Assembly (NCBI RefSeq): GCF_002632875.1
Contig: NZ_NJCX01000016.1
Span: 54,008-118,007 of the forward strand
Direction: 5' to 3'
Source of the DNA: Xenorhabdus kozodoii
Lineage (GTDB): Bacteria; Pseudomonadota; Gammaproteobacteria; Enterobacterales; Enterobacteriaceae
DNA length: 64,000 bases
Below the pieces are notes generated by a model, which worked only from the letters and a program-made list of their open reading frames with translations, searched no databases and was not told the DNA's origin. The position numbers and the translations under genes were made by a program. Below are positions 30,589-40,004 of the stretch, piece after piece (within the stretch, counting starts at the first letter, position 1; every line of letters begins with the position of its first letter).

Positions 30589-31671
30589 TTAATGCGCCTT
30601 GCCGGATTTAAAGTTGTAGATTAAGTCATCATAATGGCTTGATTTATTCACCTTGCCCAGCCAGCTATTGAGTCCCAATTTCACCGTTTTTGACAGGCGC
30701 ATTTCTGTGATGTCTGATTTATCAAGTATCAGCCTAATATCCCAGTCGTACTCAATACCCAAGTATTGGTAAACCCACTCGCGCATTTGCTGAGATTTCG
30801 GCTGACCAGGCAGAAACATGTCGTACTCTGCCTGAGTTAATGGCCCTAGCTCAATACGGAATTTATGTTGAATATCGTGTATTGCAATGCCCAAAATTGC
30901 GGACTTACCTAAACGGGGGACATGACGCCCTGCGGCCAATCGAGCCTGATCCTGCGTTTCGAGCGGCAACCATTGTGGGATATTTTGGATAACTTTTACG
31001 GGAACCCTGAAATAAAAAAGCATTATTTTTCTCAATCCTTCCGCGTTATGCCCCTGACGGGAAAGGTGGCCGGACAAGGCGTAACAGGCATGATTGTTGA
31101 TAGGGTGACTGATAACGTTATCGTGATTAATCGGATTGGAATTCTGTTGGGCTGACAATCCCATTCCTATCAGGCAAGCCAGATAATGACAAAACTTTTG
31201 GTTGTCAGGTCGATCTAATGATGGGGTGGGTTGTGCATTGGCCCAGGCTCGGTAGAACAGGAGTATCAGCCGATGATGAAATAGATTGGTAAAGGCCGCC
31301 AATGTGGGATCTTGATAATTATATTCCCGTGAATAGGTATATTCAGTCAGGTGCAGGGGCAATGGGCCATTGGGACCAAATAATCCGAAACTGTAAATAA
31401 GTATTTCGTAGAGTTTTGAATTTTTCGGCTTATGGACGTTAGAAATGGTGGAAGGTGCGAATGCCATTGACGCTTTTTGCCCCAAGCGCAAAAGTTCATA
31501 GCGTGGTAATGGTGCTGTCCCTAATCGGTAATACCCTCCCGATTGGGCATCAATGCGACGCAGGGTCTGAAACAGATCAAATTGCCAGGGGGCTTGGGTG
31601 AGTTGTTGCCAAAAATACGCTGGCAAGCGGCATACACGATGAATGGCAGTAACATCTGTCTTCATATTCAT
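30589..31671 (-). CDS. tssG: T6SS baseplate protein TssG
   Basis: A 360-residue TssG/VasB (DUF1305) protein. With TssF, TssE and TssK it forms the wedge of the phage-like baseplate. The N-terminus has the family stretch [18 protein letters not shown], and [16 protein letters not shown] is the strongest signature. ATG 31671 is chosen because a GGGGAT lies upstream; an in-frame GTG at 31698 is possible. It follows tssF by 49 bases. Confidence 0.92.
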   Translation of the reverse strand: MNMKTDVTAIHRVCRLPAYFWQQLTQAPWQFDLFQTLRRIDAQSGGYYRLGTAPLPRYELLRLGQKASMAFAPSTISNVHKPKNSKLYEILIYSFGLFGPNGPLPLHLTEYTYSREYNYQDPTLAAFTNLFHHRLILLFYRAWANAQPTPSLDRPDNQKFCHYLACLIGMGLSAQQNSNPINHDNVISHPINNHACYALSGHLSRQGHNAEGLRKIMLFYFRVPVKVIQNIPQWLPLETQDQARLAAGRHVPRLGKSAILGIAIHDIQHKFRIELGPLTQAEYDMFLPGQPKSQQMREWVYQYLGIEYDWDIRLILDKSDITEMRLSKTVKLGLNSWLGKVNKSSHYDDLIYNFKSGKAH

Positions 31672-31720
31672 ATGGTTGTTATCCCCATCTTCTTGCACAT
31701 TGTCGCTTTGTGGGCATCAC

Positions 31721-33595
31721 TTATATTAACTTCTTGCTGCCCATGCGGGCCGGCCAAAAGCCAACCTGTCCACGTTGCTGGCTATACAGTGTCATTTCAG
31801 TAAAGGCGTTGATGGTGACCAAACGTGAGAATAATTTTTCCAGCACACTGCCTAAAAGCCACGGGCTGGCGCCGGCAAACTCCTGTTCATCGACTTCGAG
31901 TTTAATGCTGACACCACGGGCAAAGACGATAGGGCCAGTTTCGGGCACTCTACGATAGACTTCTTTTAATGAGCAGTGGCGTAGGCCATTAATCTGGCGT
32001 ACGACTGCTGGTTCAGCAAGGTCGGCATAGAGACTTAATAGTTGTCGTAGTGCCTGGGTTCCTTCTTCTTGGTTTTGATCCATAAAATTCATGTAATTAA
32101 TTTGAAGCTGGCTGATTAATTTCCATGATACCGCCCCCTCTGCCAAGGCCGGGCGAGGGATCGTTGGTCTTTTAATAAACTCAATTTTACTGATAGGGAT
32201 GGAATCCAGCATGACAAAGCTATTGATATCTTTTTGCCGCATCATTGCGGGTAAATCTCGGTTAGTGCACATAACATCGGCACTCAGATATCTTAACGTA
32301 TCAGGCCATGGGGAATGATGTTCATCCACAATAGAGATAAATGCTTCTGTTCCGATATAGCTAGTGCGGGTGCCATAATGATGGGCGTGTTCAGACAATA
32401 TGCGTGGTTCCCGGCGCAATGAGAAATAGGCACCGTAATTACCAGGGTCATCGCTATTGGTTGACCAAAAAGGACGAAATATACATTCTTGTTTATGTTG
32501 TGCATCGACGCCGAGTAAGCGTTGCACGGAAAAAATTTCGTAATCCAATGGACGAATGTTATCGACGACCAGATGATATTCATTGGTACTTTGATCAACA
32601 GTCACCCGCTCGGTCATTTTGGGGAATAAATTGATCACGGGAGTACAGTTCAATGCCAGATAGGAAGTATCGATCAGACTCTCCAAACTGCTATCGGTCT
32701 TGTTTAAGAGCAGAATAAGTTCGAATTCAACGTCTTTTTTCGTCTCCTTGAGCAAAGATTGCATACCACAAATACTGAAAAAACGAAAACGTGCCGGAAA
32801 GGCAAAATACTCTTGAACCTGGCGGTATCCACTGAAATTACGTGGATCATTGGGTAAGAGCGCTTGCTCATCATCAAAACCCTCATGATGTGGCGCAATG
32901 TCAGGCAGTGCCAGGTATTGTGGGGTATCCCCCAAGGTTTGGCAGACCATCCCAACAGAGTGCTCCATAATCAGTTCCAGCAGTTTCTGGGATTGAATAT
33001 CTGGCCCTGAAAGAAAAAATGTCAGTTTATTGAGATCCAAATCGTGGAGAAAGAACTTTCCCTTACAGGCAAGGCGGATACTCAATGCACTGACTGCACC
33101 ATATTGATGAAGGTTTAAACCCACCAGAGGAATATTGGCGGGGATCTTGCCAAGCTCCACTTTTTGTAGTTGCAGCGGTTGTAAGATGACATCCTGAGCC
33201 GTGGAATATTGCAACGTAATGCCGTCGTTCTCCAGTGATTGGCAGCGCATAATCGTGCCGTGTGGCACCAGAAAACCGTGGCTGATGTCTCCCTTACTCA
33301 TGTCGGGTTGGAGTTCTGTAATGGCCATGGAGGGGGTGGGAGACAGATAATTGGGATAGAGCATTTCCAGTAAATGCTGGGAAAAATGCTGAAATTCGGC
33401 ATCCATTTTTAACTGGATGCGGGAAGTCAAGAAAGCAAACCCTTCCATCAGGCGTTCAACATAGGGATCGGCGATTTCAATGCCGTGCATTCCTAACCGA
33501 TTGGCAATTTTGGGGTAGCGTTCAGCAAATTCTTTACCCATTTCACGTAAGTACACCAACTCTCGATTATAGTATTCCAGCAGTTTGCTATCCAT
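31721..33595 (-). CDS. tssF: T6SS baseplate protein TssF
   Basis: A 624-residue TssF/VasA (DUF879) protein. The opening LLEYYNRELVYLREMGKEFA and LMEGFAFLTSRIQLKMDAEF are family hallmarks, and the length is typical. It is the main wedge protein of the baseplate. The start has a clear GGAGAGAAG upstream. It is separated from tssE by 19 bases. Confidence 0.95.
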   Translation of the reverse strand: MDSKLLEYYNRELVYLREMGKEFAERYPKIANRLGMHGIEIADPYVERLMEGFAFLTSRIQLKMDAEFQHFSQHLLEMLYPNYLSPTPSMAITELQPDMSKGDISHGFLVPHGTIMRCQSLENDGITLQYSTAQDVILQPLQLQKVELGKIPANIPLVGLNLHQYGAVSALSIRLACKGKFFLHDLDLNKLTFFLSGPDIQSQKLLELIMEHSVGMVCQTLGDTPQYLALPDIAPHHEGFDDEQALLPNDPRNFSGYRQVQEYFAFPARFRFFSICGMQSLLKETKKDVEFELILLLNKTDSSLESLIDTSYLALNCTPVINLFPKMTERVTVDQSTNEYHLVVDNIRPLDYEIFSVQRLLGVDAQHKQECIFRPFWSTNSDDPGNYGAYFSLRREPRILSEHAHHYGTRTSYIGTEAFISIVDEHHSPWPDTLRYLSADVMCTNRDLPAMMRQKDINSFVMLDSIPISKIEFIKRPTIPRPALAEGAVSWKLISQLQINYMNFMDQNQEEGTQALRQLLSLYADLAEPAVVRQINGLRHCSLKEVYRRVPETGPIVFARGVSIKLEVDEQEFAGASPWLLGSVLEKLFSRLVTINAFTEMTLYSQQRGQVGFWPARMGSKKLI

Positions 33596-33614
33596 GATTC
33601 TTCTCTCCTGTTTT

Positions 33615-34169
33615 TTATCCCGCTTCTTTCATGGTGAAATAACCGTGTTCCAGATCGATGTCACTGCGAAACAGGAATTCTATTGGCCAGGGGATACACC
33701 ACAAAAATCCTTTTATTTCGATGGACAACATATTGTATAGAGATAGTGAATGAATATTGGAAATGCAATTAACTTGCAATTCATTGGGGATAATACGGGG
33801 TTCAAAAATATGAATCGCGTTAATAATTTTATTTTGGATATTACTCCATTCAATATCTGACATATTTTTACCCGCCAGGGGGGCTATGCCAAAGTTATAA
33901 GTCGAGTTCTGTATTTCAGGGAAGCAAGAAAGATCTTGATTAGATTCTTTATTAATGCTGTTGAGTAACCATTGTAAATCCCGTAATACATTTTGCCGAA
34001 AGGTTCTGTGTGATAATAAATAATTGCTCGTGCTTTCTTTTATTTTATCAGGTTCGTTGTCAGTCAGCCTGTCAAGCAAAGAAGACTGCATCCTGTCCCT
34101 GACAGTGATGCGCGCAGGAGGTTTTCGAAAATGATAACCGCCATGTAATAAAGTCATATTATCTTTCAT
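33615..34169 (-). CDS. tssE: T6SS baseplate protein TssE
   Basis: A 184-residue gp25-like protein that links the baseplate to the sheath. The N-terminal SLLDRL motif and the GIAPLAG stretch, followed by an acidic helix and a beta pair, match TssE. The last residues are unusually AT-rich and diverged. A 105-bp repeat (34199-34303) lies directly upstream, between tagH and this gene, so the tssE transcript reads through it. Confidence 0.88.
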   Translation of the reverse strand: MKDNMTLLHGGYHFRKPPARITVRDRMQSSLLDRLTDNEPDKIKESTSNYLLSHRTFRQNVLRDLQWLLNSINKESNQDLSCFPEIQNSTYNFGIAPLAGKNMSDIEWSNIQNKIINAIHIFEPRIIPNELQVNCISNIHSLSLYNMLSIEIKGFLWCIPWPIEFLFRSDIDLEHGYFTMKEAG

Positions 34170-34198
34170 TATTAGTTATCTATTAATTGTCGGGTATC

Positions 34199-34303
34199 TA
34201 TACCAATCCAACTTCAAGTTGCAGTTTGCAAACCAATGGAAGTGCTTATATCTCCCCGCGCAGCGGGGAGAGACCCGATGCATCTTGAGAGGCGACGGGT
34301 ATA
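34199..34303. mobile_element. 105-bp MITE-like repeat, copy A
   Basis: It runs from TATACC to GGGTATA. The left part is TATACCAATCCAACTTCAAG; a central GC-rich hairpin CTCCCCGC-GCA-GCGGGGAG lies at about 34252-34270. It is nearly identical, in reverse orientation, to copy B (38745-38849), and shares ends and length with copy C (59295-59399). It encodes nothing. Confidence 0.85.
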
Positions 34304-34327
34304 TTCAGTGTCGTAATGGTACGGGTA

Positions 34328-35875
34328 TTATTTTTTATCTTTATTTTTTAATTTATCTTGCGAGTGTTTATATCGAATAATTTCTGACTCATAGGATTGT
34401 CGAAAGTGCTCACCGAATACAGAATGATCCTGTTCAATTTTTTCCATGGTTTTCTGATAATGCTTGATGAAATAATCCCATAACGAGGCTTTATAAGTTG
34501 ATGATAAAGCCAAACGCGGCAGGCTACCGGTTTCTTGTGCTTTTTGTTTAATTATTAAGGGATCAAATCGTTGTAAAATATCCGTCGTAATCGTGCGTAA
34601 ACCTGCAATCATCCCTAATTGATGAGCTTGTAACTCGATTAAGATATCTCGTGTTGCCTGTTCTGCTGACATAAATCCTGGCATAGGGTCGCCAAGCATT
34701 TGGATCAGCACAGCTTGACCCGAAGGAAGAAGTGCAAATGGATTGTTGCCATCCACCAGAACCTGGACGACTTCGGTATCAATTTCATATTTCAACTGCG
34801 TGCGTGAAGCATTTAACGCGATAATGCCTTGCGATAACTGGCTAAGTAATTTCCCCAGTTTATACAGGGTATGTTCATCAAATTGTAGGTTTTGGAGATG
34901 ATTAAGCCCCATGCCGTCCAATAAAGCGGCTAAGAGTTTGCCCTCTAATTTAATCCCCTCTTCGACCTGATCGGGTTGGTGGGGATTAGGGGGATAGGTC
35001 ATTGGATCGATATTCAAGCGTTCATTGTTGGTATTACTGTGGAAAGGCGGATCTTTGGCATCATATTGATGATCAGAAGTGCCTGTATTATCCAGTGCTA
35101 CCAAAGATTCAGCATTATCCATCACTAAGTTTAGCGGCTCATCATGCTTAATCCCCCGCAGATGCTTATCGGAGAATAAAATCAGGGGATCAATTTCTTG
35201 TTTATCGCGCTGATTGCCCTGCTGCAATAAGGTACTGGGAGTACTGTCATTGAGAATATTTTCTTGCTGGATATCCGTATTTGCATTAAACATCGTGATT
35301 GGATCAGTGGCACGGAGTTGCAGGGAATCCAGGTCAATCATGGTTTCCATTTGTTCGAGAGGGTTTATTGGATTACGTTCCTGCTGTGGCTGAGGTTTTA
35401 TGAGTGGATGATTGTCATTAAGCTCCTTGGCAAATTGTTGGGGAGTTTGAGGCATTCTTTCATCGGGCGTAAAGGTGTTCTCCAATCCATCCCAAATTTC
35501 ATTAGGGATGTCTTTGCGAATTGTTGCCAACGGTGGCGCATTCGCATTATTCGCACCTTGGTTAATATTAATGACTTGGATTTGGTAGTCGCCGATATTT
35601 AATGTATCACCATCGCATATTTCAATCTTCCGGTCGGGCGCGATGGGGATGGTATTTAACAAAATATCAGAGGCCGCGCCCCGATTAGTAATACGACATT
35701 CTCCATCGATAGAAACCGATACAGTGGCCTGTAAACGCGCTATAGCCTGCCCTTCATCGGGCAAAACCCAGTGATTATCTGGGGAGCGACCAATTGTGCC
35801 ACCGGGTGGCATAAAATCATAACTCAATTGTTGCGGCTGGTTTGTACCCATATTTTTAACAATGGTGAATCGCAT
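34328..35875 (-). CDS. tagH: T6SS FHA-domain protein (TagH/Fha)
   Basis: A 515-residue protein with an N-terminal forkhead-associated domain (GGTIGRSPDNHWVLPDE, about residues 24-40) that binds phosphothreonine. A long polar linker rich in Asn, Gln and Pro follows, then a C-terminal FHA-associated domain conserved in ImpI/VasC proteins (DPMPGFMSAEQATRDILIEL). It is the likely substrate of the kinase at 26896-27885. It is separated from hcp by a strong terminator, so its expression should be lower than hcp. The gene name follows common T6SS usage. Confidence 0.88.
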   Translation of the reverse strand: MRFTIVKNMGTNQPQQLSYDFMPPGGTIGRSPDNHWVLPDEGQAIARLQATVSVSIDGECRITNRGAASDILLNTIPIAPDRKIEICDGDTLNIGDYQIQVININQGANNANAPPLATIRKDIPNEIWDGLENTFTPDERMPQTPQQFAKELNDNHPLIKPQPQQERNPINPLEQMETMIDLDSLQLRATDPITMFNANTDIQQENILNDSTPSTLLQQGNQRDKQEIDPLILFSDKHLRGIKHDEPLNLVMDNAESLVALDNTGTSDHQYDAKDPPFHSNTNNERLNIDPMTYPPNPHQPDQVEEGIKLEGKLLAALLDGMGLNHLQNLQFDEHTLYKLGKLLSQLSQGIIALNASRTQLKYEIDTEVVQVLVDGNNPFALLPSGQAVLIQMLGDPMPGFMSAEQATRDILIELQAHQLGMIAGLRTITTDILQRFDPLIIKQKAQETGSLPRLALSSTYKASLWDYFIKHYQKTMEKIEQDHSVFGEHFRQSYESEIIRYKHSQDKLKNKDKK

Positions 35876-35900
35876 AATGATAGATGCCTGTTGTCGGTGT

Positions 35901-35928
35901 AAAATAACCTCCCCGAAGGGAGGTTATT
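35901..35928 (-). terminator. UUCG-loop terminator after hcp
   Basis: On the minus strand AATAACCTCCC-TTCG-GGGAGGTTATT is a perfect 11-bp stem capped by an extra-stable C(UUCG)G tetraloop, followed by TTAC-type T-rich bases. It lies 38 bases after the hcp stop. Confidence 0.85.
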
Positions 35929-35966
35929 GGTCTTATTATACGAGCAAATAAAATAGGTAATTAATA

Positions 35967-36476
35967 TTATTCGACGACGTTTTGTTCAAGATCCCAGGTC
36001 CAACTAACTTCAGCTTGTTTTTGACCTTCATAATCTGCTGGTGTGTAATTGAACTGGATTTTTTGCATTTTTAGGCCAACCGTGATGATATTATCGGAAG
36101 GTTGCCCACTACCGATTTCAGAAATATAGGTATTGGTAAGTTCATATTTAGTCCATAATTTGGGTTCGTTATCGCCAGTGAAACGAAGTGTATGAATTTT
36201 TGTTGTCTTAATATGTTTGCCGGTGACAGCATATTTTTCCAAGGCGCTTATTGCCTTGTCATAATTAATATGAAGCATGAAATGGCTTAAAACACCTTTA
36301 CCTGAACCCCAGCTTCCTATATCGGTTGAGCCACTAACAGGGTTAATTATGGCACGGCTAATAAATTGGACACCGATCCATTTTTCATAACCTTTAGTTT
36401 TCGTTTCACCTTCAATGCCATCGAATTGAACGTAAGAGAAATTAGTATAATTATTGGTATTTGGAATATCAGACAT
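35967..36476 (-). CDS. hcp: T6SS tube protein Hcp
   Basis: A 169-residue Hcp that stacks as hexameric rings to form the inner tube. It begins with a short extra segment before [20 protein letters not shown], and contains the typical [21 protein letters not shown] and C-terminal [12 protein letters not shown] 165-base upstream gap and a dedicated terminator downstream suggest a separate abundant transcript. Effector cargo could ride in the tube, but none is fused. Confidence 0.95.
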   Translation of the reverse strand: MSDIPNTNNYTNFSYVQFDGIEGETKTKGYEKWIGVQFISRAIINPVSGSTDIGSWGSGKGVLSHFMLHINYDKAISALEKYAVTGKHIKTTKIHTLRFTGDNEPKLWTKYELTNTYISEIGSGQPSDNIITVGLKMQKIQFNYTPADYEGQKQAEVSWTWDLEQNVVE

Positions 36477-36641
36477 GGTTACACCTCAAATTCTATTTAT
36501 TAGAACAACAGTGATCAATAAATAATGTTGAATGCAGAATAATGGCTTTAATTCATGTGGTAACATTTATATATTGATGGGAAATTAAAGATGAAAGGCA
36601 ATAATATTATGGTCGATAATGTCTCTCCTAATATTAGAGAA

Positions 36642-38144
36642 CTAAGCGCTTTTTAATGAAGGTAATCTTGATACCAGACGTAAAGAAACGGTTAATCCTT
36701 CTAATTGATAATGCGGGCGTAGGAAAAATTTAGCGTGATAATATCCTGGATTACTTGGGATTTCTTCTACTTGTACTTCTGCGGCAGCCAACGGTTTTCG
36801 TGCTTTGGTTCCTGGGGAAGAGTTTACAGGATCACCGTCAACATAATTTATTATCCAGTCATTGAGCCATCTCTCCATATCATTACGTTCCTGAAATGTC
36901 CCGATTTTATCGCGGACAATACATTTTAAATAGTGAGCGAAACGACAGCAGGCGAATAAATAGGGTAGGCGAGCTGAAAGATTTGCATTAGCCGTGGCAT
37001 CGTGGTCGTAATATTCAGCAGGTTTCTGCAATGATTGTGCCCCAATAAATGCGGCCATATCGGTATTTTTACGATGCAATAGTGGAATAAAGCCATTTTT
37101 AGCCAATTCAGCCTCACGGCGATCACTAATGGCGATTTCGGTGGGGCATTTCATATCAACCCCGCCATCATCGGATGGAAAAGTATAGCAAGGCAAATTT
37201 TCTACAGTACCCCCGGATTCTACACCCCGGATAGAAGTACACCAGCCATATAATTTGAATGAGCGGTTGATATTAACAGCCATAGCATAAGCCGCATTGG
37301 CCCATGTATAGTTGCTGTGGGTAGGGCCTTCGGTATCCTCCTCAAAATTAAAAGCATCGACAGGATTTGTTTTATTACCATAAGGCAGGCGGGAGAGAAA
37401 ACGTGGCAAAGTCAATCCCAGGTAACGAACATCTTCTGATTCACGCAAACTATGCCAAGGGGCATATTCCGTATTTTGAAAAATTTTGGTGAGATCCCGT
37501 GGATTAGATAACTCTTGCCAGCATTCCATTTGCATCACACTCGGCGCTGCCCCCGAAAAAAATGGGCAATGTGCTGCGGCACTAATTTGAGCCATCTCAC
37601 GTAAGAGTTCAACATCGGGTGCGGTGTGATCGAAATAATAATCCCCGATCATACAGCCATAAGGCTCACCACCAAACTGGCCATATTCCGCTTCATAGAT
37701 CTTTTTAAAGATAGGGCTTTGATCCCAGCTCACACCTTTGAAACGTTTTAGCGTACCGCCCAGTTCTTTTTTGGAGATACACATAACACGGATTTTTAAC
37801 ATCTCATCGGTTTCCGTGTTATTGACGAGATAATGCAACCCACGCCATGCCCCTTCCAGCGTTTGGAATTCATCATGATGCAGAATATGATTAATTTGTT
37901 GTGATAGTTTTTTATCGATTTCAGTAATTAGGGCTTGAATAGTATGGTAGGTATCATTGGAGATGGTGACCGTACTTTCCAGTGCCTGTTGTGCTAATGT
38001 TGTCACTGCGCTTTCAACAGCGCTTCGTGCTTGGTCGCTTTGCGGACGAAATTCTTTATTCAGCAATACACTCAATTCATCAGGGGTATATTCTTTCGGG
38101 AGTTGCTCTTGCTGAAATTCAGTTTCTTGTTCAGTTGTACTCAT
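36642..38144 (-). CDS. tssC: T6SS sheath protein TssC (VipB)
   Basis: A 500-residue large sheath subunit. Family landmarks are LEGAWRGLHYLVNNTETDEM, GGEPYGCMIGDYYFDH, and the C-terminal RPHYQLEGLTVSLRLVSRLP. With TssB it forms the contractile sheath that is later recycled by ClpV. The spacing from tssB is 3 bases, so the two are coupled to keep their ratio equal. Confidence 0.96.
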   Translation of the reverse strand: MSTTEQETEFQQEQLPKEYTPDELSVLLNKEFRPQSDQARSAVESAVTTLAQQALESTVTISNDTYHTIQALITEIDKKLSQQINHILHHDEFQTLEGAWRGLHYLVNNTETDEMLKIRVMCISKKELGGTLKRFKGVSWDQSPIFKKIYEAEYGQFGGEPYGCMIGDYYFDHTAPDVELLREMAQISAAAHCPFFSGAAPSVMQMECWQELSNPRDLTKIFQNTEYAPWHSLRESEDVRYLGLTLPRFLSRLPYGNKTNPVDAFNFEEDTEGPTHSNYTWANAAYAMAVNINRSFKLYGWCTSIRGVESGGTVENLPCYTFPSDDGGVDMKCPTEIAISDRREAELAKNGFIPLLHRKNTDMAAFIGAQSLQKPAEYYDHDATANANLSARLPYLFACCRFAHYLKCIVRDKIGTFQERNDMERWLNDWIINYVDGDPVNSSPGTKARKPLAAAEVQVEEIPSNPGYYHAKFFLRPHYQLEGLTVSLRLVSRLPSLKSA

Positions 38145-38147
38145 GAA

Positions 38148-38699
38148 TTACTCCTTATTTTCAGCCTCGTCTGTGTTGGCCGTACTCTCTGTATCAGCAA
38201 CACTTTCGGTGGGTTTTGGGGCATCGGCCAGTGATTTCAGCAGGGCAGGATTTTGCAGGATATCGGCGATTAATTGTTCTGCGCCGCTTTTGCCATCCAT
38301 ATAGGATAATAGGTTTGCCAGTTGGGTTCGTGACTCCAGTAGCTTAGCCAGAGGTTCTACTTTTTTAGCAATAGCATCAGGCTGAAAATCTTCCATCTTT
38401 TCAAAGATTAATTCGACATTCAGTTTTCCATCATTTGTTAGGGTATTGTCCACCTGAAAAGCAACGCGGGGTTGTGTTGATTTCATGCGCTCATCAAAGT
38501 TATCAACATCAATTTCCATGAATTTGCGGTCACTCACTTCCGGTAAGGCTTCTAATGGTTTTCCTGCTAAGTCGCTCATCACCCCCATTACAAACGGCAA
38601 TTGAATTTTTTGTTCTGAACCGTAAAGCTCGACATCATATTCAATTTGTACGCGTGGAGGACGATTTCGAGCAATAAACTTTTGTCCACTGGATTTCAT
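38148..38699 (-). CDS. tssB: T6SS sheath protein TssB (VipA)
   Basis: A 183-residue small sheath subunit. It contains RNRPPRVQIEYDVELYGSEQKIQLPFVMGVM and the core SDLAGKPLEALPEVSDRKF typical of VipA. A C-terminal acidic tail (TESTANTDEAENKE) is variable. The 105-bp repeat copy B lies 46 bases upstream of its start, so the tssBC transcript may start within or after it. Confidence 0.95.
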   Translation of the reverse strand: MKSSGQKFIARNRPPRVQIEYDVELYGSEQKIQLPFVMGVMSDLAGKPLEALPEVSDRKFMEIDVDNFDERMKSTQPRVAFQVDNTLTNDGKLNVELIFEKMEDFQPDAIAKKVEPLAKLLESRTQLANLLSYMDGKSGAEQLIADILQNPALLKSLADAPKPTESVADTESTANTDEAENKE

Positions 38700-38744
38700 G
38701 ACAAATTCTCCATTACTGGCTAATAATTAGCTGATTAAATAGAA

Positions 38745-38849
38745 TATACCCGTCGCCTTTCATGATGCGTCTGATATCTCCTCGCTGCGCGGGGAGATAT
38801 AAATACTCTCATTGGTTTGCAAACTGCAACTTGAAGTTGGATTGGTATA
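38745..38849. mobile_element. 105-bp MITE-like repeat, copy B (inverted relative to A)
   Basis: Starts TATACCCGTCGCC and ends GGATTGGTATA, the reverse complement arrangement of copy A with only a few differences. It has the same central hairpin CTCCTCGC-TGC-GCGGGGAG. Copies A and B flank tagH-hcp-tssC-tssB as a 4.4-kb segment between inverted repeats. Confidence 0.85.
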
Positions 38850-38890
38850 TAAACGACAAATTGTTTGATAGGTTATTGAGAATACGACGA

Positions 38891-39946
38891 TTAATTCGAG
38901 TCAAAATTGTCTGGGCGACCAAAAATGATTTCGAGCTGGTTGAGTCCATCTGGAGCAAGGTCATAAACAATGTCAACGAAGTCACGATCAATCAACCGCT
39001 GAATGCGAGTGATCATCAGCGGAGCGGGGTGACTGGGTTCATAGATGGCAAAATAGTTTTTAGCCTTTTCTAATAACATACGTGCTTCATCACGGTTGCT
39101 GGCTTCAATTGCATGCCAGGAAGCAGATATTTCATGGGTTGAATGTGTCGATGCCGGCGCTTTCTGTTCCGAAAATGCTGTTGATTTAAAAATAGCTTGG
39201 TGGTCTGGCTCCTTATCGCTATCCCTTATTTCTGGGGAGTGAGGGCAAAATTCCATCACTTTATTTAATTGTTTTAGTAACAAGGATAATTCAGGAACAT
39301 AGTCTTCTGAAAATGTCTGGCGAATAATGTCGCGTATTGCAATCAGGTGACCTCGAATACGGATCACGGCCAGAACTTCAGGGCTACTGGCTTGCTGCTT
39401 TAACTCTTTTTGTAATCGGGAACGCCCGCCTGTATAGCCGCTGATTTCGCTTATCGTGCCATCCAGTAATGAACAAACTTCCAGCAAGGACAATCCCTTT
39501 GACGCGTTTTTCAACAGAGTGGAACATTGCGCTTGCACCGAAAGCGGGGAGTTGTCCTCAATAGCAGCAAGGATGTTGAGGCGAAATAGGGGATCATATT
39601 CCTCCTCAAACTCTAATCTCGGCCAAACTTCTTCCCAATAGCGTTCCAGTGTCTGCTGGAGTAAATTCAGGCCGTCTGCGTAGCCACATAACCCTCGCAT
39701 TTGCAACCATGATAGTGTGAGTGCCATGACGACACGCAGATCTTTGGTACGCCTTAGTAGGCTAATGGCTTGTTTCTCGGCCTGTATCCAGTCAGGTGGC
39801 TCTGCTGGAATAGTGATATCACCAAACTGCTGCTCTATTTTTCCGAGCAAAGATTGCTCTAACGTCATAAATTCAGGATCGTATTCCAGATTTTCCCCAC
39901 ACGGAGATTCGATGCTGACGGGTTCGAGTAAGGCTTCGATGTTCAT
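38891..39946 (-). CDS. tssA: T6SS assembly protein TssA
   Basis: A 351-residue protein with the N-terminal ImpA domain (SIESPCGENLEYDPEF, residues 12-27, then PPDWIQAEKQAISLLRRTKDLRV). TssA proteins organise baseplate docking and tube-sheath growth. The short C-terminal region (after residue 240) suggests one of the compact TssA types rather than the long ones with a terminal ring domain. It is separated from tssB by repeat B and lies 58 bases after tssM. Confidence 0.9.
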   Translation of the reverse strand: MNIEALLEPVSIESPCGENLEYDPEFMTLEQSLLGKIEQQFGDITIPAEPPDWIQAEKQAISLLRRTKDLRVVMALTLSWLQMRGLCGYADGLNLLQQTLERYWEEVWPRLEFEEEYDPLFRLNILAAIEDNSPLSVQAQCSTLLKNASKGLSLLEVCSLLDGTISEISGYTGGRSRLQKELKQQASSPEVLAVIRIRGHLIAIRDIIRQTFSEDYVPELSLLLKQLNKVMEFCPHSPEIRDSDKEPDHQAIFKSTAFSEQKAPASTHSTHEISASWHAIEASNRDEARMLLEKAKNYFAIYEPSHPAPLMITRIQRLIDRDFVDIVYDLAPDGLNQLEIIFGRPDNFDSN

Positions 39947-40004
39947 AATATTGTTTACTTTTTCTGATAGTTGAAAGTATTGATGGTTGAATAGGCCATC
40001 TATT

